The translations under genes were made by a program, and so were the position numbers. From CAZRSW01 sp964602845 (lineage in GTDB: Bacteria; Chloroflexota; Dehalococcoidia; Lucifugimonadales; UBA826), in the NCBI GenBank assembly GCA_964602845.1, contig CAZRSW010000002.1:1-64000 (forward strand): DNA of 64,000 nt, in the 5' to 3' direction. The notes under the pieces were generated by a model, which saw only the letters and a program-made list of their open reading frames with translations, had not been told where the DNA came from and did no database searches. Positions 53,979 through 62,566 of this stretch are shown here, one piece after another. Positions within the stretch are counted from its first letter, which is position 1. Every line of letters begins with the position of its first letter.

Positions 53979-54710
53979 CTACCCACGATAGTGTATACGT
54001 TTGAAAGCATCTGCTTGAGGCATACCTCGACCCTTGCCACGTTCACCTCGCCATTCCAACATCCTTTCCATCACTTCCTCATAGGTCTGCCCACCCATTT
54101 GTGACACATGACTGGTCAATGCTCTTATAGATGTCTCCATATAATCACTAATGTCCACCCACAAGTCAGGCTCAGGATGTCCCATTATCCAAGCCTCCGA
54201 AACTTTGTGAGGTTCATATCCTTCCTCAACAAGTTCCGGGAAGGTCATATGGTCCCTAGCTGCTGGGAATATAGCAGATAAAGCTGCTTCACCAGCCGCC
54301 ATATGATCTGGGTGCCCGGAGCCCCAGCCACCGTCTAATACCCTCATAGGATATTGACACACAACCACGTTAGGTTTCTGCCTGCGAATTTCTCGCGCCA
54401 AATCTTTCCGTAACTGCAAAGTCGGTTCAAGATAACTATCTGGATAATCTAGAAATACCACATTGGAAAGTCCCAGAATCTCACCCGCTTTTGTCTGCTC
54501 AGCCTTTCTTGTACATGCTAATTCGTTTCCTGTCATGGATGAGTCGCTACTTCCTTTACTGCCATCAGTGCACAGTACGTAAGCAAAATCCCACCCCTCG
54601 CTTACCAACCTGGCCACAGTACCGGAGCATCCATATTCTGCATCATCTGCGTGAGCAACAACGACTAATCCACGACCATAATCCTTTGACCAATCATTAG
54701 AATGAGACAA
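53979..54710 (-). CDS. PIG-L family deacetylase
   Basis: This 243-residue zinc hydrolase of the LmbE/PIG-L family removes acetyl groups from N-acetylglucosaminyl or similar compounds. The metal motif is AHADDAEYG (His20, Asp22, Asp23), where AHPDD is more usual, and the second motif is GHPDHMAAGEAAL. It starts at TTG 54710 with AAGGAGGG eight bases upstream, a very strong site. Candidate substrates include thiol-precursor glycosides and bacillithiol/mycothiol-like conjugates, but no partner glycosyltransferase is adjacent. Confidence 0.9.
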   Translation of the reverse strand: MSHSNDWSKDYGRGLVVVAHADDAEYGCSGTVARLVSEGWDFAYVLCTDGSKGSSDSSMTGNELACTRKAEQTKAGEILGLSNVVFLDYPDSYLEPTLQLRKDLAREIRRQKPNVVVCQYPMRVLDGGWGSGHPDHMAAGEAALSAIFPAARDHMTFPELVEEGYEPHKVSEAWIMGHPEPDLWVDISDYMETSIRALTSHVSQMGGQTYEEVMERMLEWRGERGKGRGMPQADAFKRIHYRG

Positions 54711-55114
54711 TTGCTCGTCCCTCCTTGTAATTTAAAACAATCTATTTCTATTTAATTCTTTCATAACCAGATCTACAAATAACGTCCGTCATTCTAACAG
54801 AGCCTTATTCTTTCATAACAAGTTAACATATGGAACATCAACCATAATCCACCCCGCTTCCATACCTCTGGAAAAACATAATCAACCTTAGTTTAGTAGC
54901 CGACTGTCCATTGATCGATCAACAATTAACAAATTTAGCCTAGCAAAGTATCCCCATCTGTATACACACCTCCCCCGGATGTAAATTAGTCCAGTCATAT
55001 ACTCTGCCTATAGCGCGCTTCGAATCAAATTGCTATAATCCCGCCACGCTACCTTTTGGTTTGCGCAAGTCAACTTATAATCCGGTAGAATTATGAATTT
55101 AGGAGGTACCAAGG
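54711..55114. other. Divergent intergenic region with coxS promoter
   Basis: About 400 AT-rich bases between PIG-L and coxS with no supported gene. An extended -10 promoter for coxS lies at 55031-55039. No molybdenum-cofactor riboswitch or other known RNA was recognised. Confidence 0.45.
55031..55039 (+). promoter_or_regulatory. Extended -10 promoter upstream of coxS
   Basis: TGCTATAAT is a perfect TG-n-TATAAT extended -10 element. No good -35 lies at standard spacing, which is usual for extended -10 promoters. Transcription would begin near 55046, giving a leader of about 70 bases before the coxS ATG. Confidence 0.5.
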
Positions 55115-55591
55115 ATGGGAAACAATAAAACTATCACCCTCACTATCAACGGGAAAGAACTTACCCATGATGTAGAGCCTAGGTTATTGTTGGTTCATTT
55201 CCTTAGAGAGAACCTAGATCTAACTGGTACTCACATAGGTTGCGACACGACGAGCTGTGGAGCCTGTACCGTTTTGATGGATGGTAAAGCTGTAAAATCC
55301 TGCACAATGTTCGCCGTGCAAGCAACAGGCAAGAACATCACCACCATAGAAGGCTTAAGTGAAGGGGAAGGGCTTCACCCGGTCCAAGAAGGCTTCTGGG
55401 AAAAGCATGGGCTGCAATGCGGCTTCTGTACGCCCGGCATGATTATGTCATCCGTCGCTCTACTTAACGAGAATTCGAATCCGACTGAAAAGGAAATTCG
55501 GCATGGCCTAGCGGGAAATCTATGCAGGTGCACTGGGTATCACAACATAGTACTTGCCGTACAACACGCTGCAGAAAAGATGGCCAATTAG
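55115..55591 (+). CDS. coxS: Xanthine/CO dehydrogenase-family [2Fe-2S] small subunit
   Basis: This 158-residue iron-sulfur subunit of a molybdenum hydroxylase passes electrons between the molybdenum centre and FAD. Both clusters are complete: plant-type ferredoxin Cys43, Cys48, Cys51 and Cys63, and the helical-domain Cys102, Cys105, Cys137 and Cys139 (CGFCTPG, CRCTGY). GGAGG precedes the ATG. It is followed by the FAD subunit gene after about 20 bases. The symbol denotes the family; CO oxidation is not implied. Confidence 0.93.
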   Translation: MGNNKTITLTINGKELTHDVEPRLLLVHFLRENLDLTGTHIGCDTTSCGACTVLMDGKAVKSCTMFAVQATGKNITTIEGLSEGEGLHPVQEGFWEKHGLQCGFCTPGMIMSSVALLNENSNPTEKEIRHGLAGNLCRCTGYHNIVLAVQHAAEKMAN

Positions 55592-55612
55592 ACTTTAGCT
55601 CGGAGGAATATC

Positions 55613-56470
55613 ATGATCACGGCACCATTTGATTACCATTCACCTAAATCCGTCACTGAAGCCGTTGCTCTTCTTGAGCAATACGGGAGCAATGCCAAAA
55701 TCCTAGCAGGTGGCCAAAGCCTCATACCACTAATGAAACTGAGATTGGCTGAACCCGAAATCCTGGTCGATTTAGCAGATATCCCATCGATGTCATATAT
55801 TCGAGAAAAGAACTCCGGATTGGCCATAGGGGGAATGACAACATACAAGGAAATAGAATCTTCAGGAATTCTACCCAAGGCGCTTTCAGAAGCCGCCGGG
55901 CTCGTAGCAGATCCCCAAGTTAGAAACAGAGGTACAATCGGTGGGAGCTTGGCACACAGCGATCCAGCTGCTGATCTGCCGGCCCCAGTAATAGCATTGG
56001 GTGGTCAGATTATAGCCACTTCTAAGGACGGCGACCGGACCATACCATCTGAGGATTTTTTCACAGATCTTTTTTCAACAGCTCTAACTGACGAAGAATT
56101 AATAACAGAAGTCTTCATCCCAAAGCCATCGTCAGAAACTGGGACCGCGTATTGCAAGTTTGGGAATAAGGCGTCGCATTATGCCGTCGCAGGTGTAGCA
56201 GCGAGTTTGACTGTGGACAAGAGCGGTACATGCATTGGGGCACGGATCGGCGTTACTGGCACAGGTCCTTCAGCCTATAGAGCAATCAAATCAGAAACAA
56301 TCCTCGTTGGAACGAAATTAGATCAAGATTCCATTCAAGAGGCAGGAGCTAGTATCCTCGAAAACACTCCTGTTAACGAGGATGTCCATGCATCCTCAGA
56401 GTATAGGGCTCATTTGACAAAGGTTTATGCTGTTAAGGCACTTGTATTGGCATCAAGCAGGGCAAAATAG
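55613..56470 (+). CDS. coxM: Xanthine/CO dehydrogenase-family FAD-binding medium subunit
   Basis: This 285-residue flavoprotein subunit of a molybdenum hydroxylase has the FAD motif AGGQSLIPLMKLRL and the second motif RNRGTIGGSLAHSDPAADL, followed by the CO_deh_flav C-terminal domain. GGAGG precedes the ATG. It is co-transcribed with coxS. The large molybdopterin subunit that normally completes the enzyme is absent from both sides; the next gene is a gamma-glutamyltransferase. Confidence 0.93.
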   Translation: MITAPFDYHSPKSVTEAVALLEQYGSNAKILAGGQSLIPLMKLRLAEPEILVDLADIPSMSYIREKNSGLAIGGMTTYKEIESSGILPKALSEAAGLVADPQVRNRGTIGGSLAHSDPAADLPAPVIALGGQIIATSKDGDRTIPSEDFFTDLFSTALTDEELITEVFIPKPSSETGTAYCKFGNKASHYAVAGVAASLTVDKSGTCIGARIGVTGTGPSAYRAIKSETILVGTKLDQDSIQEAGASILENTPVNEDVHASSEYRAHLTKVYAVKALVLASSRAK

Positions 56471-56558
56471 CCACTTCATAGAGGACAAACGCTTTATAGA
56501 CTTCATTAATTTCTAACTTACCGTCTCTAATAACTTGTTTGGAAATCGAACATAGAGC

Positions 56559-58283
56559 ATGATGGACCACAACATGAGTAGCTTGAGCACTAGGGTTTCG
56601 TACACTAAATCGGAAGCCACATCAACTAACGGAATGGTCGCGACCAAGCACCACCTTGCGACGGAGGCCGGACTAGAGATGTTGAGACTGGGTGGCAATG
56701 CCATGGACGCAGGGGTATCAGCATGTTTCGCAGTAGGCGTTGTAGAACCTGAATCGAGCGGTATAGGTGGTGGTGGCTACATGGTATTCCAAATGCAGGA
56801 TCGCGGGGGAGTTATCGGTTTTCCCATGAAAGGACCTGTCGGAGCGAATCCAGACATGTACCAACTAACAGGCAGAAAGTCTGTTGGGACCTTCGGTTGG
56901 CCAGAGGTTTACAACGATGAGAACATCCATGGATATAAATCCATAGCAGTCCCCGGAACGGTTGCCGGTCTCATTGAGGCACATAAACGGTTTGGGACGC
57001 TGCCTCTTCGGGAAGTTGTAGAACCAGCGATTTGCTTGGCACGAAAGGGATTTATCCCAGGATGGTTCACTCTATATAAATTCGCCAACCTTACCGCGAT
57101 GCTAAAAAGGTACCGAGAGTTGGGAAACATTTTTATGCCCAACAACAATTTACCATTTGGGAACTTAGATAGTCCCCACACGCTGCGACAACCCGACTTA
57201 GCAGACGCTCTAGAATCCATTGCGAAGGACGGGTCAGATGCTTTTTATCTAGGTGACATCGCTGCCGCCATTGTAAATGACATACAAGCAAACGACGGAA
57301 TTCTCACGAGGAAAGACTTAGAGGAATATAGAGTCTTATCATGGGAAGACGGATTACAATGCAGTTACAGAGACAAGACCATCAGAGTACCCCCATATGC
57401 CTGCGCCGGTATAACAACCGCTATGACCCTCAAATTGTGGGAACATACTGGATTGTCTTCATACAATCACAATTCCACGGACATGTTACATAGGTACATT
57501 TCTTGTGCACGATTAGCACACGCCGATCGATTTGAATACTTGGGAGATCCTAGGTTTGTTGATGCCCCTTGGAATGGACTAATGTCAAAGGAATACACAC
57601 ACCGCAGGCAACTTGAAATAGACAAGGACAATATTCCAATTTTTAAACCTGGTAATCCTTGGGTTGAAGAGGGGAGAGATCCCCAAACCACTTTTCACAG
57701 TAGTTCCCCACAACCTGACAATGGCACCACGCATCTTGCAGTTATCGACAACAATGGCAACGCTGTATCTATAACAAACACCATTATGTCTGGTTTTGGT
57801 TCTGGAATTGTTCCCAAGGGTACAGGAATTATCATGAACAACGGTATGATGTGGTATGACCCTGTACCAGGTCGGATAAACTCGATTTTACCTGGAAAAT
57901 ACCCTCTAAACAATATGACTCCAGCCTTGGTGCTTGGGACCGATGGCGTTGAGATAGCTGTGGGCGCATCGGGAGGTCGCCGTATCACTAACTGCGTTTC
58001 CTCACTCATCATAAATATGGTCGACTACAATATGGGACCACAGGAAGCTATTGATGCACCTCGTGTTGATTGCAGTACTTCAAGCACCGATGTGGACGCT
58101 AGGCTAGACGGCGAAACCATCGTACAACTCCGCAATAAAGGTCACACCATAAGACCTGTGGGAGAAGCATTCACACAGACTGGGTTTTCTTCTTTTGCCA
58201 GCCCAGTAGCCATTACAAGAAAAAAGAGTTCCTTGAAGGCCGGGGTTGACACATTTCACTCAGCCCACGCAGCCGGACTCTGA
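56559..58283 (+). CDS. Gamma-glutamyltransferase family protein
   Basis: This 574-residue N-terminal nucleophile hydrolase precursor is expected to self-cleave before Thr390 in DNGTTHLAVID to give two subunits. Other family motifs are TKHHLATEAGLEMLRLGGNAMDA, ESSGIGGGGYMVF, GSGIVPKGTGIIMNNGM and GASGGRRI. No signal peptide is visible, unlike periplasmic glutathione hydrolases, so a cytoplasmic acylase or gamma-glutamyl compound hydrolase is possible. It follows coxM by about 90 bases on the same strand. The ATG at 56559 lacks a good ribosome site, so the start is uncertain. Confidence 0.9.
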   Translation: MMDHNMSSLSTRVSYTKSEATSTNGMVATKHHLATEAGLEMLRLGGNAMDAGVSACFAVGVVEPESSGIGGGGYMVFQMQDRGGVIGFPMKGPVGANPDMYQLTGRKSVGTFGWPEVYNDENIHGYKSIAVPGTVAGLIEAHKRFGTLPLREVVEPAICLARKGFIPGWFTLYKFANLTAMLKRYRELGNIFMPNNNLPFGNLDSPHTLRQPDLADALESIAKDGSDAFYLGDIAAAIVNDIQANDGILTRKDLEEYRVLSWEDGLQCSYRDKTIRVPPYACAGITTAMTLKLWEHTGLSSYNHNSTDMLHRYISCARLAHADRFEYLGDPRFVDAPWNGLMSKEYTHRRQLEIDKDNIPIFKPGNPWVEEGRDPQTTFHSSSPQPDNGTTHLAVIDNNGNAVSITNTIMSGFGSGIVPKGTGIIMNNGMMWYDPVPGRINSILPGKYPLNNMTPALVLGTDGVEIAVGASGGRRITNCVSSLIINMVDYNMGPQEAIDAPRVDCSTSSTDVDARLDGETIVQLRNKGHTIRPVGEAFTQTGFSSFASPVAITRKKSSLKAGVDTFHSAHAAGL

Positions 58284-58289
58284 ATATAT

Positions 58290-59249
58290 TTACCGCAATA
58301 AGCCTACCAACAAGCCTTCAAGATCAATATTCTCTTTCATGATCTCACGATATTGCAACAATTTCTCAGGATGATCAAAGCGAGCATTACGTTGAAGGGC
58401 CCCCATTTCATTCATAACTTCTAGGGTATCCATATCTACAACAATAATGGGAACACACTCTTCCGAAGCCTCGTACTGCACATATTCTATCGGTTCGACC
58501 CCTCGAGTGAGAATGAAGCATGCTAGACTAGTCGATAGTGCAGACATTTGAACGTCGGGACGATCTCCCCGGACTATTACAGCTTTGTTAATCCTCGTCG
58601 AGAAGGCATATTGACCGGGATCCATACCAAATCCACCTACCATATAATTTTCCACCAAACGACTAGCGTCAACCTGATCTTCAATCAGTCTTCCTCCTAG
58701 GCCATCAACAATCTGTTGCACTGTTAAACTCAAAAGAGTGCGAATCTCCGGCAGAGTTCCCAGTAATTCGATACCCGCACTATCGAGAGCAGGTATTAAT
58801 GAATTTTTCACTCCGGTATGACCATACCGAGTCTCATTATTCACAACCAGTCCATAAAGATTATGTCCGAACGAGGTGGTAAATTTGATAGTCTCAGGCC
58901 CCAACATTTGACTGGCAACTACAATAACCTTTGCGTCAGTTTCTTCGGCAAAGCTCATGTGTTCAGCGAGTGTTAAAGTTGATGACCCTTCGATGACAAC
59001 AACCTCACCTTCGGTTGTTAGGCGATCCACCTCACCAACCGCATCAATTAATGTTGCAACCGGAGACATACCAACTTCCAGATTCAATAAATCAGCGAAA
59101 ATCAAGGAGTCTTGATCTTCTGGACTAGAAACAACAGGCTTGGATACAGATACCATGTGGCCATGATCTTTCATGAAACTAGCCAGGGAAGCAACAAAAG
59201 CCGACTTGCCCATACCATCAGCCTCAGAAATTACATAAACGACGCTCAT
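58290..59249 (-). CDS. P-loop + DRTGG domain protein (Pta N-terminal homologue)
   Basis: This 319-residue protein has an N-terminal dethiobiotin-synthetase-like P-loop domain (EADGMGKSAF) and a C-terminal DRTGG domain (about residues 215-315, RINKAVIVRGDRPDVQMSAL, where the name-giving motif is altered). It corresponds to the regulatory N-terminal region of long phosphotransacetylases without the acetyltransferase domain. Stand-alone forms are common and are thought to sense a metabolite. Acetyl-CoA-linked genes (sucCD) are near, but no pta is visible. Function is unknown beyond this. Confidence 0.85.
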   Translation of the reverse strand: MSVVYVISEADGMGKSAFVASLASFMKDHGHMVSVSKPVVSSPEDQDSLIFADLLNLEVGMSPVATLIDAVGEVDRLTTEGEVVVIEGSSTLTLAEHMSFAEETDAKVIVVASQMLGPETIKFTTSFGHNLYGLVVNNETRYGHTGVKNSLIPALDSAGIELLGTLPEIRTLLSLTVQQIVDGLGGRLIEDQVDASRLVENYMVGGFGMDPGQYAFSTRINKAVIVRGDRPDVQMSALSTSLACFILTRGVEPIEYVQYEASEECVPIIVVDMDTLEVMNEMGALQRNARFDHPEKLLQYREIMKENIDLEGLLVGLLR

Positions 59250-59306
59250 CTAAAGGCCTCCGAACGATCCCTTGTGATTAGAGAAGACCCAACAACCACA
59301 TACATA

Positions 59307-59495
59307 TCACTTCGTCCGACGTCGTCGTAACCTACGTATACTCCTCTGTCTCTCAAGACGAGACTGTTCACCTTTTGATCGAAAGAACCTTCGATTGCGC
59401 AGCTCTCTCAAAATCCCAGATCTTTGCATCTGAGTCTGGAATCTTTTGAGGAGTGCTTCCGCATCCTCTCCTTCGCGCAGTGTCACTAATGACAA
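59307..59495 (-). CDS. rpsU: Ribosomal protein bS21
   Basis: This 62-residue basic protein of the small ribosomal subunit helps mRNA selection near the 3' end of 16S rRNA. The pattern EGEDAEALLKRFQTQ, SGILRELRNRRFF and the Arg-rich tail RSIRRLRRRRTK match bS21. The start was set at TTG 59495, with AGGAG eight bases upstream; the longer frame to 59585 would add 30 residues without family similarity. It stands upstream of the DRTGG gene on the same strand. Confidence 0.85.
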   Translation of the reverse strand: MSLVTLREGEDAEALLKRFQTQMQRSGILRELRNRRFFRSKGEQSRLERQRSIRRLRRRRTK

Positions 59496-59730
59496 ACCAA
59501 TATCTCCTAAATGTACTTCCATCCCACCTACAAGAGCTTGAAACGATCCAACAGACCAATTCCAATGGGTATTCGATTCTAACATAAGTCCTATACTACA
59601 TCCATATCATATGTGACAGTCATGGCAATAACCGGCCATTCGATTCAAATCCTGCGAGCTTGCTTGAAGCCTATCAAAGTTCTAAGATCTTCATGTATTG
59701 CTCGAAACCTAAGCCTAACTAGGAGTGCGA

Positions 59731-60249
59731 ATGCCAAGTCCATCACACGAGTTTACACATATTTCCCGGTTTGAACCGGAAACTTTCGGCGAACCAGGAA
59801 ACAGAACTTTTTCCATAAATGCAGAAAGTCAAAGTAGCACAGCAAAAATATGGTTAGAAAAAGAACAACTTGCTGAACTTTCACTAGCAATTTTAGAGCT
59901 AGCTAAAGACACACCTGAACTTGGCCGAAATCCGGGATCTGGACCTATCCATCTTGAGGCATCTCCATTAACACACCTCGATTTCAAAGCTAACCAGCTA
60001 GCCTTTGGCCATAACTCCGAACAAGATCTTTTTATAGTAGATGCTTATGACCCAGATGACATCAACTCCGATGAACCGACCGTTCGAATGTGGGTAGAAC
60101 GCAAACTCATACAAAGTTTCGCAGAAATGGCCCTAGAAATCGTCGCTGCTGGTCGCCCGATTTGTCCTCTTTGCACAAAACCAATCGATCCCTCAGGACA
60201 TTATTGCCCACGCACCAATGGTCATTCTAAACCAAAAACCATAATTTAA
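59731..60249 (+). CDS. DUF3090 family protein
   Basis: This 172-residue protein matches DUF3090, a family found mostly in Actinobacteria and Chloroflexi. The signature is the N-terminal GEPGNRTFSINAESQSSTAKIWLEKEQL, and the C-terminal zinc-like motif is CPLC...HYCPRTNGH. The ATG at 59731 has AGGAG five bases upstream; a GTG two codons earlier is in frame but too close to it. The SCO1664-type gene follows within 40 bases. In Actinobacteria the pair occurs with a histidine phosphatase and mycothiol ligase; neither is here. Function unknown. Confidence 0.88.
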   Translation: MPSPSHEFTHISRFEPETFGEPGNRTFSINAESQSSTAKIWLEKEQLAELSLAILELAKDTPELGRNPGSGPIHLEASPLTHLDFKANQLAFGHNSEQDLFIVDAYDPDDINSDEPTVRMWVERKLIQSFAEMALEIVAAGRPICPLCTKPIDPSGHYCPRTNGHSKPKTII

Positions 60250-60287
60250 CCCTCCCCTTATTTCTTATACTCCTGCAGGACAACAAC

Positions 60288-61076
60288 TTGAACAGGCCAA
60301 AAGACATAGATCCAAGGGAAATGTTTCCTATACCGAAATTGCCCCTACTTAAATTACGACCTAACGAGACCCATAAACTCTTACAAGATGGGATTTTCTT
60401 AGGTGGACACACCATGCCATGGGGTTCAAACTACACTTTTATGCTGTGGTTATCCGAATGGGAGGAAAAAGGCAACTGTATACGAGTTATATACAAACCA
60501 AGAGATGGCGAAAGGCCCCTCAGTGACTTTCGCCAAGGAACACTGTTCCAACGTGAATACGCAGCATATCTTTTGAGCCAAGAGCTAGGATGGCCAAATG
60601 TCCCTACTACTCTTATAAGAAATGGTCCATATGGGATTGGTTCAATGCAACTCTACGTCGACTGCGACCCTCGAATTACATATTTTGATATGCGAGATGA
60701 CATGGGGAGTGAATTGGTCAGATTGGCGACTTTTGACTTACTAGTAAACAACGGGGACAGAAAGGCTAGCCACTGTCTTTTAGATAACAACTCGAACATT
60801 TGGTCCATCGACCATGGACTTACGTTTCACACTGACTTCAAGTTGAGGACAGTGATGTTGGAATTTTGCGGGAAATCCATACCTCTCTCCCTATTATCAG
60901 ATCTAAAATCATTGTTGGGGCGTCTTACTGAAGACACACCCCTGCGGCAAGAGTTGAGTGGATTGATCTCTGACAAGGAGATATTAGCACTAATACACAG
61001 ACTACAATATATTCTCAAAATCCCCATATTCCCTATACTAGACCCCAACCGTAACATTCCATGGCCTCTAGTCTAA
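60288..61076 (+). CDS. SCO1664 family protein (PI3/4-kinase-like fold)
   Basis: This 262-residue protein belongs to the SCO1664 family, which shows remote similarity to phosphatidylinositol 3/4-kinase catalytic domains. Visible kinase-like elements are IRVIYKPRDGERPL (nucleotide lysine), DLLVNNGDRKASHCLL (catalytic-loop-like D-x-x-x-N region) and IWSIDHGLTFH (DHG in place of DFG). The start is TTG 60288 with AGGA upstream. It is paired with DUF3090 in one operon. The substrate is unknown and no activity is established in the family. Confidence 0.85.
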   Translation: MNRPKDIDPREMFPIPKLPLLKLRPNETHKLLQDGIFLGGHTMPWGSNYTFMLWLSEWEEKGNCIRVIYKPRDGERPLSDFRQGTLFQREYAAYLLSQELGWPNVPTTLIRNGPYGIGSMQLYVDCDPRITYFDMRDDMGSELVRLATFDLLVNNGDRKASHCLLDNNSNIWSIDHGLTFHTDFKLRTVMLEFCGKSIPLSLLSDLKSLLGRLTEDTPLRQELSGLISDKEILALIHRLQYILKIPIFPILDPNRNIPWPLV

Positions 61077-61242
61077 CCAAGATGTATTCTGTGCCTACGT
61101 TACCTCGGCTAGGATCTAGGATAGATATTGACCAAAGAAATTTTCATCAAGGCCAGTAACATTTATTATCATATAAAGCAGATTATATTGTTGATTGATC
61201 TCCAACTAAGAGACTACAATTGTGCAAGATCCTATCGATTTC

Positions 61243-61332
61243 GGAGGGTTGGCCGAGCGGACGAAGGCACCAGTCTTGAAAACTGGCATATCCTAACGGA
61301 TATCGTGGGTTCGAATCCCACACCCTCCGCCA
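61243..61332 (+). tRNA. tRNA-Ser (TGA)
   Basis: A complete 90-base tRNA with the long variable arm typical of serine tRNAs. The acceptor is GGAGGGT/ACCCTCC, the anticodon stem CCAGT/ACTGG closes loop CTTGAAA (TGA, Ser), the variable arm is near 61290-61304, the T loop is TTCGAAT, the discriminator is G and CCA is encoded at 61330-61332. Confidence 0.96.
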
Positions 61333-61380
61333 CCTTAAACAACATAGCAAACTAGGGTATCCTAAGTTTGGAGAGAGCCA

Positions 61381-62538
61381 ATGAAACTTCACGAACATCA
61401 AGCTAAGAAAATTTTTGCTGCACACGGAATACCTATTCCGCTGGGTAAAGTCGCCACAACGCCGAGTGAAGCAGCTGCTGCGGCTTTCGACCTCGGGACC
61501 CCAGTAATAGTGAAAGCACAAATACATGCGGGAGGCCGTGGTAAAGCTGGGGGTGTTAAAATCGCGAAAACCCCTGGTTCCACTGAAACAACCACCAGAT
61601 CTATGTTAGATAAGGGCCTTATCACAGAACAGACAGGCTCGGACAAAGTAATAGTAGAATCCGTGTTGGTGGAAGAGAGTTTACAAATCAGTGAAGAGCT
61701 ATATTTAGCCATGGCAATCGATGGATCATTAAAAAGGATCGTAGCAATATCTAGTAAATCCGGAGGAATGGATATTGAGAAAGTAGCGCATGATACCCCC
61801 GAAAAGATCTTTGTAGAACCGATTGATCCCGGCATAGGGATCCAAAGCTACCAATGCCGAAACATCGCATATAAATTGAACATTCCAGACAATTTAGTTC
61901 GACCATTTGTTCAGCTTACTCAAAACTTATATTCGGCTTTCATAAGTACTGATGCCTCATTGGCTGAAATCAACCCTCTTGTTATTACATCTAATAATAC
62001 TCTTGTCGCTGCCGACGCTAAGCTTGACTTGGATGATGACGCCCTATTTCGACACAGTGAGCTTAGTGGATTAAAAGACGCGAACCAAGAAGATCCATTG
62101 GAATTACTAGCAAATAGTTTCAACATTAACTATGTCAGACTAGACGGGAATGTAGGCTGCATTGTCAACGGTGCAGGACTTGCTATGGCAACCATGGACG
62201 TCGCAAGTGCAGCAGGAGCACATCCAGCTAATTTTCTCGATATAGGAGGTGGAGCTGATGAAGTTAAAGTCTCAAAGGCCCTTCAACTGGTACTTTCCGA
62301 TGAAAGGGTACAAGTGGTCTTAGTTAACCTCTTCGGCGGAATTCTCAGATGTGACGTCGCCTCCAAGGGATTCCTCTTAGCGGCCAACGAAACACAGACA
62401 ACAATGCGCCCCATGGTAGTCCGTATGCTAGGAACCAATGCTGATGAAGGACGACGATTATTGTCCAATTCTGACCTAGATCTAGTCTTAGTTGATACTC
62501 TGGAACAAGCGGCTACCGCAATCAAAACCTTTCTATAA
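61381..62538 (+). CDS. sucC: Succinyl-CoA synthetase beta subunit
   Basis: This 385-residue ADP-forming subunit has the ATP-grasp domain and the succinate-binding C-terminal domain. The N-terminus MKLHEHQAKKIFAAHGIPIP, VKAQIHAGGRGKAGGVK and NLFGGILRCDVAS are diagnostic. GGAG lies upstream of the ATG. It overlaps nothing but is followed by sucD after 28 bases, forming the usual operon of the TCA cycle. Confidence 0.96.
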   Translation: MKLHEHQAKKIFAAHGIPIPLGKVATTPSEAAAAAFDLGTPVIVKAQIHAGGRGKAGGVKIAKTPGSTETTTRSMLDKGLITEQTGSDKVIVESVLVEESLQISEELYLAMAIDGSLKRIVAISSKSGGMDIEKVAHDTPEKIFVEPIDPGIGIQSYQCRNIAYKLNIPDNLVRPFVQLTQNLYSAFISTDASLAEINPLVITSNNTLVAADAKLDLDDDALFRHSELSGLKDANQEDPLELLANSFNINYVRLDGNVGCIVNGAGLAMATMDVASAAGAHPANFLDIGGGADEVKVSKALQLVLSDERVQVVLVNLFGGILRCDVASKGFLLAANETQTTMRPMVVRMLGTNADEGRRLLSNSDLDLVLVDTLEQAATAIKTFL

Positions 62539-62566
62539 TTTACCCACGAGGAGATGATTAACACCA

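Noticed and set aside
61183..61527. 114-codon minus-strand frame across tRNA-Ser
   Set aside because: It covers the complete tRNA-Ser and the start of sucC. Such frames are a common artefact of tRNA genes.
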